Both the position numbers and the translations under genes were made by a program. From positions 5,348,334 through 5,412,333 of the forward strand of contig NZ_CP037422.1 in assembly GCF_007748175.1 (NCBI RefSeq): a DNA stretch of 64,000 nucleotides. Direction: 5' to 3'. The stretch comes from Gimesia aquarii. GTDB taxonomy: Bacteria > Planctomycetota > Planctomycetia > Planctomycetales > Planctomycetaceae. Under the pieces are notes generated by a model. The model was not told the DNA's origin. It made no database searches and saw only the letters and a list, made by a program, of their open reading frames with translations. Within the stretch, counting starts at the first letter, position 1. Each line of letters starts with the position of its first letter. Positions 18,705 through 27,595 of the stretch are shown one piece after another.

Positions 18705-19991
18705 TCAAATTCGGGGTAGCTCAAAACCGTCTCGATAATCACGGATCAGATAGCGGTTGGCTTCCTTGTCTTCAGGGAACGTTTCCGTTTTCGGATCAAA
18801 TACGAGCCGACGCCCCGTGCGATACGAAATATTTCCGAGGTGGCTGAGCATGGAAGAATAATGGCCTTCCTCAATTTCTGCTAACAGGTTTTCGGATTTA
18901 CGACTTTTGACACAGTCAATAAAGTTTTGATAGTGGGTTGGTGTATCCTGCCATTTCTGCTCATAGGCGGGACCGCGCTTATGCTTATAAAAGATTCGAT
19001 AGCCGGATCGATCGACCATCATAAAGCCTTTATCGCCGTAGAAAATGTTATCGTTATCATGGCGATGTGCCTGCATGCGGTACGGCGTGAAATCACGCTG
19101 TTCGTAGACATAGAGCAGATCGTCGTATTCCCAGGTGACGACCATGGTGTCGGGGGTTTCCTGTGCATCTCCTTTGGAGCCGAGCTTGGCACCACTGCAG
19201 GAGACGGCATTCGGTGCTTTTAAATTCAGAGCCCAGCGGCCAATATCAATCTGGTGTACGCCGTCATTTCCAATATCACCGGTGCCAAAGTCCCAGGTCC
19301 AATGCCATGAGGTATGAAAGCGATTTCTATTAAAGGGGCGTTTTTTCGCAGGACCTAACCAGAGGTCGTAGTTCACTCCTTGGGGAACAGGCTCATCGGG
19401 GCGGTGGGCATAGAGCGCGCGCCGTTGGTTATTGATGGCCTTGACCATCATGACTTTGCCGATGGCACCATCCTGAATTTGCTTCCACGCTTTTTCATAA
19501 ACGGGAGTGGCTCGTAAATTGGTACCATGCTGGACAACGCGTTTATATTTGCGGGCTGCATTGACCAATTGGCGACCTTCATGAATATTATGCGAACAGG
19601 GCTTTTCCACATATACATCTTTGCCCGCCTGACAGGCCATGATCGCCGCCGGCGTATGCCAATGATCGGGGGTCGCGATCACAATCGCATCAATGGTGTT
19701 TCCATCGAGTAGAGTACGAAAATCTTCGACGAGCCGGGGACGTTTGCCTGAAGACTTTTCAACCTGATCTGCCATCTGGCCAGATCGGTTTTCATCCGGA
19801 TCACATAAGGCGACAAGTTGACTTTCTGGCAAACTGGAGAACCACTTAGCCAACCCGCGTCCGCGACCGCCACAACCGACGAGTGCGACGTTGACTTTTT
19901 CATTCGCAGAGACGGCTGTATGTCCGACCGCTGACATTCCAGCCCAAACAAGAGACGCTCCCAAAAATCCCCGACGGCTCACATCACTCAT
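18705..19991 (-). CDS. Tat-exported Gfo/Idh/MocA family oxidoreductase
   Basis: The 428-residue protein starts at an ATG with an AGGAG ribosome site and carries a Tat leader (SRRGFLGASLVWAGMSAVGH). The Rossmann motif is canonical (ALVGCGGRGRGLAKWF), followed by DAIVIATPDHWHTPAAI and the lysine motif DVYVEKPCSHNIHEG. The second domain shows WDFGTGDIGNDGVHQIDIGRW with the expected catalytic Asp and His. Planctomycetes encode many such exported members, which are folded with the cofactor in the cytoplasm before export. It is the upstream gene of a probable two-gene unit with 17608-18648. Likely acts on periplasmic sugars, perhaps generating keto-sugars for DUF1080-type enzymes. Confidence 0.92.
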   Translation of the reverse strand: MSDVSRRGFLGASLVWAGMSAVGHTAVSANEKVNVALVGCGGRGRGLAKWFSSLPESQLVALCDPDENRSGQMADQVEKSSGKRPRLVEDFRTLLDGNTIDAIVIATPDHWHTPAAIMACQAGKDVYVEKPCSHNIHEGRQLVNAARKYKRVVQHGTNLRATPVYEKAWKQIQDGAIGKVMMVKAINNQRRALYAHRPDEPVPQGVNYDLWLGPAKKRPFNRNRFHTSWHWTWDFGTGDIGNDGVHQIDIGRWALNLKAPNAVSCSGAKLGSKGDAQETPDTMVVTWEYDDLLYVYEQRDFTPYRMQAHRHDNDNIFYGDKGFMMVDRSGYRIFYKHKRGPAYEQKWQDTPTHYQNFIDCVKSRKSENLLAEIEEGHYSSMLSHLGNISYRTGRRLVFDPKTETFPEDKEANRYLIRDYRDGFELPRI

Positions 19992-20155
19992 AGCGGATCT
20001 CCTCGCATGTTGACATTGCTAATGTGTAAACTGCTATAAATGATCCTAAACAACACAGAATGATACATCAAGGGCTATTGATGCTTTGGGGTCTTTCGTT
20101 ATCAAGAGGGTTCTTAGTACTCGAAAGTTCTCGGAACTAAAAAGAACCTTTCATG

Positions 20156-21268
20156 CTAGTAGTCTTCGTCCTCGTCTTCATCGTAGGGGGGCGATAGATA
20201 AATCTCGCCTTTCCAGGGGTGGTTTGTTGAACCATGTAGTGAGTATTTTTTATCTGCAGGTAATAAATCTAATGCCCTATGGAATCCGTCCATGATTGAG
20301 TCCGCTGAATTGAAGAGCGATTTCAGTTGAGTCTCTGTTCGTTCATAAAGATCATCATCTTCATCGAAATCATCACTGTAGGAGATGGTATCTGCTAGCT
20401 CAGAGATAATCGATTCAACATCAGACCGTTCATGTACAATAAAGATCCGGTCGACCATCTCCTCCCATTCATCACCTGACATGTTGGTTTCTTTTAGATA
20501 AGTCTTACGAATCTGTTCATCGATAAAGTAACTGATTTCTTGTTTCCAGGGCTGTTTCACCATTTCAATCTCTTCGTCTGAAAGGTCTGTGCGGCCTTCC
20601 TTGGCGGAAACCCGCATGACTTCTTCTGTTGTGATCCCTCCTCGCTCGATGCGCCAATCCATAGTACGCGCCCAGGATTTCTTGAATACTTCTTCAAAGC
20701 TTTTATCCGTATGGTCGACGACGGTTTTTCCGGCGATTTCTTCTAGCATCCGATTGTGCAATTGATTGACATGACTTTCATCAGAGAGATTCAGATGATC
20801 CATTCTGATCATTTTGCTGAATTCAGGGTGGTCCATTCCATCATCGGGGGCCGTACTGACCGTGATCTGTGTTCCGTCTGACATTTCACAAACCAGATCC
20901 AGATAAAATGCGTTTGCCTGATCGACTTCATAGATTAAAGCGAAGCCCGGTAAATCAGGGTTTTTGAATCCCAGCATTTTGACATGCACAGGAGCATATG
21001 AGTCGAATGATCCTGCAACCCAATACCCTAAGCTTTCCAGTGCTTCCGTCGTTGATTTTTTCTTCGCTGAATCAGTCCATTCGAGCTGATCATTTTTTTC
21101 CAACTCAATACGAAGTGGTGGAACGCCCACGCCTCCCATATTTGAGAGTGCTTCTGCTAAATGCGAAGAAAATTTTCTGAGCTTGAATTTAATCCAAAAC
21201 CAGATGAGCAGAATTAAAATCACAAAGCCTAAAATAACGCCGAGAGCAACGTAGAGGATCATGATCAT
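20156..21268 (-). CDS. Hypothetical N-terminally anchored protein
   Basis: A 370-residue protein of unknown family. Residues 4-30 form one strong membrane helix (LYVALGVILGFVILILLIWFW), followed by a basic stop-transfer stretch, so the bulk is probably cytoplasmic. The soluble part begins with a mixed alpha/beta region (WVAGSFDSYAPVHVKMLGFK, then FALIYEVDQANAFYLDLVCE). It continues as a helical, charged segment and ends in an acidic tail (PPYDEDEDEDY). No catalytic motif is visible. It is monocistronic, with its start supported by GGAAG upstream. Its spacing from the neighbouring genes gives no clue to function. Confidence 0.75.
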   Translation of the reverse strand: MIMILYVALGVILGFVILILLIWFWIKFKLRKFSSHLAEALSNMGGVGVPPLRIELEKNDQLEWTDSAKKKSTTEALESLGYWVAGSFDSYAPVHVKMLGFKNPDLPGFALIYEVDQANAFYLDLVCEMSDGTQITVSTAPDDGMDHPEFSKMIRMDHLNLSDESHVNQLHNRMLEEIAGKTVVDHTDKSFEEVFKKSWARTMDWRIERGGITTEEVMRVSAKEGRTDLSDEEIEMVKQPWKQEISYFIDEQIRKTYLKETNMSGDEWEEMVDRIFIVHERSDVESIISELADTISYSDDFDEDDDLYERTETQLKSLFNSADSIMDGFHRALDLLPADKKYSLHGSTNHPWKGEIYLSPPYDEDEDEDY

Positions 21269-21439
21269 CGGGCTTCCGTTCTACCAGTTGGATACAGGGA
21301 ATGGATGTCCCAACTGGAATATCAAATTTTGGAATGCAAATTCAGAGAGGTAACCTCAACAACTACTAAGGTACCAATCTGAAAATGATGATCAAGGAAA
21401 TTTAAAAGCCACCCATGCATTTTTAACCAAAGTTGATGA

Positions 21440-22705
21440 TCATTCTTCTTTCACAGGCTGAGGCTGATTCCACAAGATTTTCGAAACATACACGCTGTTG
21501 TCTGCCCCGTATTTGTTATCAACGGGCATGATGTAATTAGGGCCATGGGTTTGCATCCACTCACTGACAATGACCCAGGTTTCATTCGCATTGACATCAA
21601 CGACTCCGAAGTTGCCCAGACGGGCTCCGCGTTCAGGAACCAAAATGCGTTCCGAATTCCGGATGATGGCCATCTTTTCTGGATTCACTTGGCCAATGAA
21701 AAGAGGAGCACGGTTTCGAAAGACATGGTCATTTTTTGCTCCTCTGCGGGTATAGACCAGAAATAAACCGTTTGCGTGAGTGACCCAGTGGGCCTGTGTA
21801 TTATAACTACCCAGATCCTGACCATCTTCGAACGTCCACTTTTGCGGCGGTGCGAAATGCAGCCCATCCATGCTGCAGGTAACGTATGCAAATTTATCAT
21901 TTCGCAACGTCAGGTAAAACCAGTCACCAAATTTTGTGATTGATGGCTCGGCAAATCCCCGTCCGAAATCGATCGATAATTCATTACCGTGTTCGACATA
22001 CTTCAACGTTTCACCGTCGAAGCGACAACGGATCACCATCACATCCGAGACTTTTTTACCAGGCTTCGTGAAATAGACCGGCAGCAGAATGTCACCATTG
22101 GGTAAATCATAACGTTGCACCGAGCCAGCGCCGCTACTGGCAAACTCGGGGCCGTCTGGCAGTTTGAGCGATTTCCAGTTCGACCAGACATTCGTTTTGG
22201 GATCGTAAGTGGCATACGATGTCACACGAATATTTTTCTTGTGGTCGATGCGATTGTTGTAGTAGCGGACGGTATGACCAATGCCCAGAAGTGTTTTCGA
22301 TTTCGCGTGCCATTGCGGCCAGAAATCAGAGACAACAACTTCACCACCGTCGGGGAGGTTATGGCGGCTGAGGTTTTTCTGCTCGACGGGACCCTGCCAG
22401 GTTTTTCCCAGGTTGTCAGTTCGCATTGAGTTCAATGCATAAAAAATATCGCTGCCCGATAATAGTAATTTTTGCATCGTCATCACCACAATTGGATCAG
22501 AGGATGAGTTGCCCGGTGCTCCGACGGGAATTGCTCCGGCTCGCGCATGTACCCAGCAGGTTTTTCCATCATAGCCTTTGATGGCGGTACTTAACTGAAT
22601 GCGAAAATCCAACTGCTGCGGTTTTTGATCTGCAGCATGCAAATTATTGTGTGTGAATAGCCAGGGTATCGACAGCATCAATAGAAACGATTTTTGTAAG
22701 GGCAT
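21440..22705 (-). CDS. Exported sialidase-like (BNR/Asp-box) protein
   Basis: A 421-residue protein with a signal peptide (residues 1-24, ending NLHAA). The remainder is a six-bladed propeller of the sialidase superfamily: MRTDNLGKTWQGPVEQKNL is an Asp-box (S/T-x-D-x-G-x-T-W), and AEPSITKFGDWFYLTLRNDK and VVDVNANETWVIVSEWMQ mark later blades. The arginine triad of true sialidases is not certain, so the activity could be another exo-glycosidase, or binding only. A second family member with HEAT-like repeats lies at 24239. Probably periplasmic and part of the local glycan catabolism block. Confidence 0.82.
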   Translation of the reverse strand: MPLQKSFLLMLSIPWLFTHNNLHAADQKPQQLDFRIQLSTAIKGYDGKTCWVHARAGAIPVGAPGNSSSDPIVVMTMQKLLLSGSDIFYALNSMRTDNLGKTWQGPVEQKNLSRHNLPDGGEVVVSDFWPQWHAKSKTLLGIGHTVRYYNNRIDHKKNIRVTSYATYDPKTNVWSNWKSLKLPDGPEFASSGAGSVQRYDLPNGDILLPVYFTKPGKKVSDVMVIRCRFDGETLKYVEHGNELSIDFGRGFAEPSITKFGDWFYLTLRNDKFAYVTCSMDGLHFAPPQKWTFEDGQDLGSYNTQAHWVTHANGLFLVYTRRGAKNDHVFRNRAPLFIGQVNPEKMAIIRNSERILVPERGARLGNFGVVDVNANETWVIVSEWMQTHGPNYIMPVDNKYGADNSVYVSKILWNQPQPVKEE

Positions 22706-22946
22706 GGTTTGTTCTCGATCTATTATTTAAGTTGTGCCACTGAATTCAGAGGTGATCGCAGATTCATCATACCCGCAGTAGCCCAGACCGGCAATCATTT
22801 GCTGCTTTGCAGAATTGAGCAGAGTCTATTTGCCAATGCGCTTGCGGTTGCTCACGAACTGCTTACAATAAAATGCAATGCTCATTGATTACTGATTTGC
22901 GATCCCATATGCCCCACACAGTGCCAACCCGTTAGAAAGCCCACCG

Positions 22947-24227
22947 ATGAAGCGACTCCTCAGTCTCAGTCTGTTGTTTTTGATTTCCCATCCCATCTGC
23001 ATCACTGCGGGCGAAGAAAAAGAGGATTCTGTCGAGCCGATTAATGTTAAAGCAACCGATTGGCCCTGGTGGCGAGGCCCACAGCGAAATGGCATTGCCT
23101 ATGCGAACCAGAATCCTCCACTCAAATGGAGTGAGACAGAGAACATCGTCTGGAAGTCACCCATTCCCGGGCGCGGCTATAGTTCTCCGACGGTCGTCGG
23201 AAATCGAATTTATCTTGCGACTGCAGATAAAAAGCAGGAAACACAGTCTGTCTTGTGCTATGACCGTGCGACAGGGAAACAACTCTGGCAAACCGTCATT
23301 CACAAAGGGGGCTTCAGTACCAAAGGGAATAAAAAATCAACACACGCTTCTTCGACTGTCGCCTGTGACGGCAAACGGCTTTTCATTAATTTCGTTAATG
23401 ATGGCTCCGCTTATACCACGGCCCTGACACTGGATGGCAGGCTACTCTGGCAGACCAAAATCACGGACTATATCATTCATCAGGGATACGGCTCCTCACC
23501 CGCAATCTATGATTCACTGGTGATTGTATCTGCAGATAACAAAGGGGGCGGCGCGATAGCGGCTTTGAAACGAAAAGATGGTTCGGTAGTTTGGAAAATT
23601 GATCGTCCCAAGACGCCGAACTATCCTTCGCCCATCATTCTGAACGTGGCGGGGAAAGATCAAGTATTGATGACGGGCTGTGATTTGGTAACGGGCATTG
23701 AACCACTCACGGGAAAAAAACTCTGGGAGATCGAAGGGGCGACAACGGAATGTGTGACTTCCACCGTGACGAATGGCGATCTTATTTTGACCAGTGGTGG
23801 TTATCCCAAAAATCATATGTCCGCCGTCAAAGCCGATGGTTCTGGTACCGTCGTCTGGGAGAACAACAATCGCATGTATGTGCCTTCCATGTTGGTGCAG
23901 GGTGACATCATTTACTCTGTCACCGATAATGGCGTTGCCATCTGCTGGGACATTAAGACAGGTAAACAAATCTGGAAGGCGCGATTAGGCGGAACTTTCA
24001 GTTCGTCTCCCGTTTTGGTCGGAGATCGGATTTATGTGACCAATGAAGCGGGTGAGACGTATATTTTCAAAGCCGATCCGAAAGAATTCGAATTATTGGG
24101 AGAGAATAAATTAGGAACGGAAGTCTTTGCGACTCCCACATTTTGTGACAGTCGCATTTATATGCGTGTTTCTGAAGAGGTCGACGGTAAACGTCAGGAG
24201 TTTTTGTACTGCATCGGAAAGCGCTGA
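22947..24227 (+). CDS. Exported PQQ-type beta-propeller (BamB-like) protein
   Basis: The 426-residue protein has a signal peptide (residues 1-21, ending CITA). It then has tandem blades of the PQQ-like repeat type: GYSSPTVVGNRIYLATADKK, then KQLWQTVIHKGGF, DGSVVWKIDRPKTPNYPSP, KKLWEIEGATTECV and KQIWKARLGGTFSSSPVLVG. The recurring WK/LW plus SSP-x-V pattern is typical. No PQQ-dehydrogenase catalytic acidic residues are obvious. In planctomycetes these proteins are often periplasmic scaffolds or possible oxidoreductases; BamB-like outer-membrane assembly is one suggestion. It faces away from the sialidase gene at 21440 and ends 11 bases from the convergent gene at 24239. Confidence 0.85.
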   Translation: MKRLLSLSLLFLISHPICITAGEEKEDSVEPINVKATDWPWWRGPQRNGIAYANQNPPLKWSETENIVWKSPIPGRGYSSPTVVGNRIYLATADKKQETQSVLCYDRATGKQLWQTVIHKGGFSTKGNKKSTHASSTVACDGKRLFINFVNDGSAYTTALTLDGRLLWQTKITDYIIHQGYGSSPAIYDSLVIVSADNKGGGAIAALKRKDGSVVWKIDRPKTPNYPSPIILNVAGKDQVLMTGCDLVTGIEPLTGKKLWEIEGATTECVTSTVTNGDLILTSGGYPKNHMSAVKADGSGTVVWENNNRMYVPSMLVQGDIIYSVTDNGVAICWDIKTGKQIWKARLGGTFSSSPVLVGDRIYVTNEAGETYIFKADPKEFELLGENKLGTEVFATPTFCDSRIYMRVSEEVDGKRQEFLYCIGKR

Positions 24228-24238
24228 TTGGTTCTGAA

Positions 24239-26173
24239 TCAGTCATCCGCTGGTTGATAAAACCAGGCCAGTGGTACGGAACGGAAGCGCGACGAAATCA
24301 CATTCTTTTCATAGCTGACGTAATAACCCATGATGGCTCGTCCCTGATGGAACATGAGGCTGATATACGAATATTCGTGATCTGGGTTGTTCTCCAGGTT
24401 CTTTTTGAATTTCCAGGTTTTGCCTTCATCAGAGCTAATGGCGACGGTTAAGGGAGTGCGTTTGCCGCCGTGTCCTGCTCCTGCTTTAAAATGATCGTTC
24501 CAGATCAGCATCAGATCACCGGTGGAGGGAATGCGACGTAGCGTGGCTGGTGCTTCGGGAGCCCGTACACCCCACGAACCTGGCTTGTCCCAGATCTCTC
24601 CTCCATCTTCGGAAACACTTGATCCGATGTGACCGGATTGCGTACGGAAAATCATCAGAACGTTACCATTTTTTAATTCACAAACTTCTGGTTCCATCGC
24701 GCCTCGTTTTGCGTAATCGACGTTTCCCTGCGATTGCCGCCAGGTCTTTCCCTGATCATCAGAGATGAAGCAGGTGCATACGAAGTGGTTCACATTACGC
24801 ACATCAACTGTGGATGCGACCGGAGCGAGCCAACGGCCTGAAGACAGGATTGTGATACGATCATTATTCATCACGTGATAACCGGGAGGTCCCGTGATTT
24901 CGATTGCTTCCCCAAATGTTTTTCCGTTGTCTTCAGAAATCTTTAAATAGGCTTTCAGATCAGAGTATGTATTTTTCTTGAGATAGAACAGTCCGATAGG
25001 GCGTTTTTCATGCATGGGGCCCTTCAAGTAACGTAGTGTGGCCGACATGACATTTTTCTTACCCGTGTTTTCCTGCAAGACGCGGGGTTCGCTCCAGGTT
25101 CTGCCTCCATCAGTTGATATTTTGCTGATAATTCTCGCGGAGGCGAAGTCAGAGCCACTGTCGATGAATTGTGTAGTCGCGTATAATAAACTGCCGTCAT
25201 TCAAAGGCAATATCGAACCTTCACTGTAACGGGGATACTTTTTCGATGACGGGAAGAGTTCATTGACGACAACTTCTCCTCGCGGATGGGGAGCTGTTTT
25301 CGCAAGGACAATTAACGCCTGGGCAGCCCGCACTCTGGCGTCCAGATTGTCATCGTTTAACTGTTTGATCAGTTTTGCTTTCAAATGACTGGCGCCCGCT
25401 TCACCGGCAAAGATGGCGGAATAGGTTTTGACAGCGGGGTTTTCGCTGTCTAGATTCTTTTCAATGGCCTGTAACCCTTCCGGATCTCCATGCATGGCCA
25501 ATGCCGTTTCGAAATAAGCACGTACAAACGGATCATCGGTCCGTTTCAGGTTTGCTTTGAGTGCGGGGATATCCTGCTGGTCTCCCACGCGAGCAATAAT
25601 CCAGGCGGCCACGCTGGCGATGCTGATATCCGGATCATTCAGGAATTTTCGTACTAAACGCAGTGCATCCTGGTTACCCCAACGCGAGAGCAGGGCGGCA
25701 GCCATCATCGCTTTACGAGGGTTTTCGGACTTCAACGCTTCACGAATGAGGGTTCCATCGCCCAGCTCATTGACTTTGTATAACGATTCGCAGGCATGCA
25801 CGTGTCCGTGAGGATCTTTGCCAGCGAGAATCTGAAACATGATTGCAGCTTTGGAACGATCGCCGGCACGTACGAGTTCTCGTGCCAGCCCGCAACGGTG
25901 CTGGTCATCTTTCTCTGTCTTCAATTTGGGTTCCAGCAACTCACGAACTTCTGCCCCTTCACCGGCCAGAGTGAGCGCTTCCGCCGCATGCATGGAAGGC
26001 CAGAACTCATCACTGCGAATGGCCTCTCGCAATACTTCCAGGCACCGCGCCCTGGTTTGGGGACTCAATTTGATCTGAGGTGACTTCGTATCGTTACCAG
26101 CCACCAATACTGATTGGCAGAATAAAGTCAAAGCCAAAGTAACCATCGTGAACCAGGAGAGTGATTTCATCAT
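24239..26173 (-). CDS. Exported fusion of HEAT-like repeats and a sialidase propeller
   Basis: The 644-residue protein starts with a signal peptide (residues 2-26). Residues about 35-290 are alpha-helical repeats of the HEAT/PBS-lyase type: HAAEALTLAGEGAEVRELLE, KAMMAAALLSRWGNQDALRL, IASVAAWIIARVGDQQDIPAL and DARVRAAQALIVLAKTA. Residues about 295-640 are a sialidase-like propeller with Asp-boxes (ISTDGGRTWSEP, ISDDQGKTWRQ, ISSDEGKTWKF). HEAT repeats probably mediate protein contacts. The fusion suggests a glycosidase or glycan-binding propeller held in a complex. Catalytic status is unknown. Confidence 0.85.
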   Translation of the reverse strand: MMKSLSWFTMVTLALTLFCQSVLVAGNDTKSPQIKLSPQTRARCLEVLREAIRSDEFWPSMHAAEALTLAGEGAEVRELLEPKLKTEKDDQHRCGLARELVRAGDRSKAAIMFQILAGKDPHGHVHACESLYKVNELGDGTLIREALKSENPRKAMMAAALLSRWGNQDALRLVRKFLNDPDISIASVAAWIIARVGDQQDIPALKANLKRTDDPFVRAYFETALAMHGDPEGLQAIEKNLDSENPAVKTYSAIFAGEAGASHLKAKLIKQLNDDNLDARVRAAQALIVLAKTAPHPRGEVVVNELFPSSKKYPRYSEGSILPLNDGSLLYATTQFIDSGSDFASARIISKISTDGGRTWSEPRVLQENTGKKNVMSATLRYLKGPMHEKRPIGLFYLKKNTYSDLKAYLKISEDNGKTFGEAIEITGPPGYHVMNNDRITILSSGRWLAPVASTVDVRNVNHFVCTCFISDDQGKTWRQSQGNVDYAKRGAMEPEVCELKNGNVLMIFRTQSGHIGSSVSEDGGEIWDKPGSWGVRAPEAPATLRRIPSTGDLMLIWNDHFKAGAGHGGKRTPLTVAISSDEGKTWKFKKNLENNPDHEYSYISLMFHQGRAIMGYYVSYEKNVISSRFRSVPLAWFYQPADD

Positions 26174-26256
26174 GCTGTTTCTATCAAAAGGTGTGATTCA
26201 GTGTGTGGTGGATTTAAGAAGACGGCAGCTGTGTCTGCTGTCGTTGGCATTCCGTT

Positions 26257-27354
26257 TTAACTAAGCCGTTTCAGTTTTGTGATCCGTCCCGTAGCCACCC
26301 ATTCGGCGACAAAAATATTTCCGTCCTGATCAAAACAGGCATCATGCGGATGCACAAACCGACCGGCTTGCCACTTCTGTGGTGTTTCCCGCATGCGGGG
26401 CTTGGCGGTTTTCATCGCTTTGGCCCAATCCGCGTCCTGTCCTAAATGAGCGACAACTTTATTGTCAGCATCCAGCAGAGTGATACGCGAAGCTAAGTCG
26501 GGGACCAGTAAGAGTTCCTGGTGGGCATCCACATTCGCGGGCAGAATGAAATCGTTCATCGTTTTGAGATGCTTTCCCTCTAACGTGAACCATTGCAGGC
26601 GGCCATTGGCCCGATCTGCTACAACCACTGATGGCTCACGTCCTTCACGGTCATCAATCCACAGGCCATGCGGCAGGTTGAATTTACCGTCTTCTTTGCC
26701 TTGTCCCCCGAAGGCAGAAAGCCATTTTCCGTCTTTGTCATAACGGTGGATATGGTAAGTTCCATAACCGTCGGCCAGATAAAACCCACCATCACGGTGA
26801 AAGGCAAAGTTGGTTGGTAAGAATGAAGTGCGGCTCCAGAACTTATTTGGATCTGTAATCTCCGCATACAGTTTTGATTCCATTGGAGTGTGCTTTTGCC
26901 AGACGGTCTCACCTTTGAAATCAAGCTTAGCGATGGTTCTTAGATGTTTATAACCGGTAACGTAAACAAACTGGTCATTGCCTTCCTGCCGAACTTCGAG
27001 GCCGTGGCCGCCGCCTTGAAACTGTTTGCCAAATGAGCGGACATAGTTTCCTTTCGGATCGAATACAAAGATAGACGGATGCTCTTTCTGATTGGCGCGG
27101 CCTTCATGGATGACATACACAAACCCGTCTTTGTCAACGGCGACATTGTGCGTGGTCTGCCAGGTTAATTGGGAAGGGAGTTTCGCCCAGTTGTGGGTAA
27201 CCTCATATTGATAGTCGCCAGAACCGAGCACAATACGCGAGTCGGTTTTTGTGCCCGCATGAATGGCGGGAGCACCGAATAAGGCGGCCGTGGTTCCGGC
27301 TGCTGTCGTTTTTAAAAATTCACGACGCGATTGTGACGGTTGCGGTTGACTCAT
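26257..27354 (-). CDS. Tat-exported NHL/6-bladed beta-propeller protein
   Basis: A 365-residue protein with a Tat leader (SRREFLKTTAAGTTAALFG) and an AGGGAG ribosome site. The body is an NHL-type propeller: THNVAVDKDGFVYVIHEGRA, IFVFDPKGNYVRSFG, FNLPHGLWIDDREG and FVHPHDACFDQDGNIFVAEW. The VHPHDACF and LPHGLW histidines resemble the metal-binding pattern of peptidyl-alpha-hydroxyglycine amidating lyase-like proteins, but a lyase reaction is not established here. Leftward, 83 bases upstream of the sialidase-fusion gene; the two may be co-transcribed. Function is best described as a periplasmic propeller of unknown substrate. Confidence 0.82.
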   Translation of the reverse strand: MSQPQPSQSRREFLKTTAAGTTAALFGAPAIHAGTKTDSRIVLGSGDYQYEVTHNWAKLPSQLTWQTTHNVAVDKDGFVYVIHEGRANQKEHPSIFVFDPKGNYVRSFGKQFQGGGHGLEVRQEGNDQFVYVTGYKHLRTIAKLDFKGETVWQKHTPMESKLYAEITDPNKFWSRTSFLPTNFAFHRDGGFYLADGYGTYHIHRYDKDGKWLSAFGGQGKEDGKFNLPHGLWIDDREGREPSVVVADRANGRLQWFTLEGKHLKTMNDFILPANVDAHQELLLVPDLASRITLLDADNKVVAHLGQDADWAKAMKTAKPRMRETPQKWQAGRFVHPHDACFDQDGNIFVAEWVATGRITKLKRLS

Positions 27355-27595
27355 GATCGATCTCCCTGAGCGGCTTTATTGAGATAAGCGAATTTAGTAA
27401 CGAAATTAAAATAGAGTTCCTTAAACTGTAACCAGTGCGGAAAGCCAGATCAATTCGTAACTCGAATCTTCCTGCATTTCTTCAGAACCGGCCTGACAGT
27501 GATTTTCACTTGTTGAGTCCTGTCTCATGTCTGCTTACAATAGAGTCCATGTCTTCATCGAATCTCCTGATCTCTCCCATTAGTAAAGCAGCATC

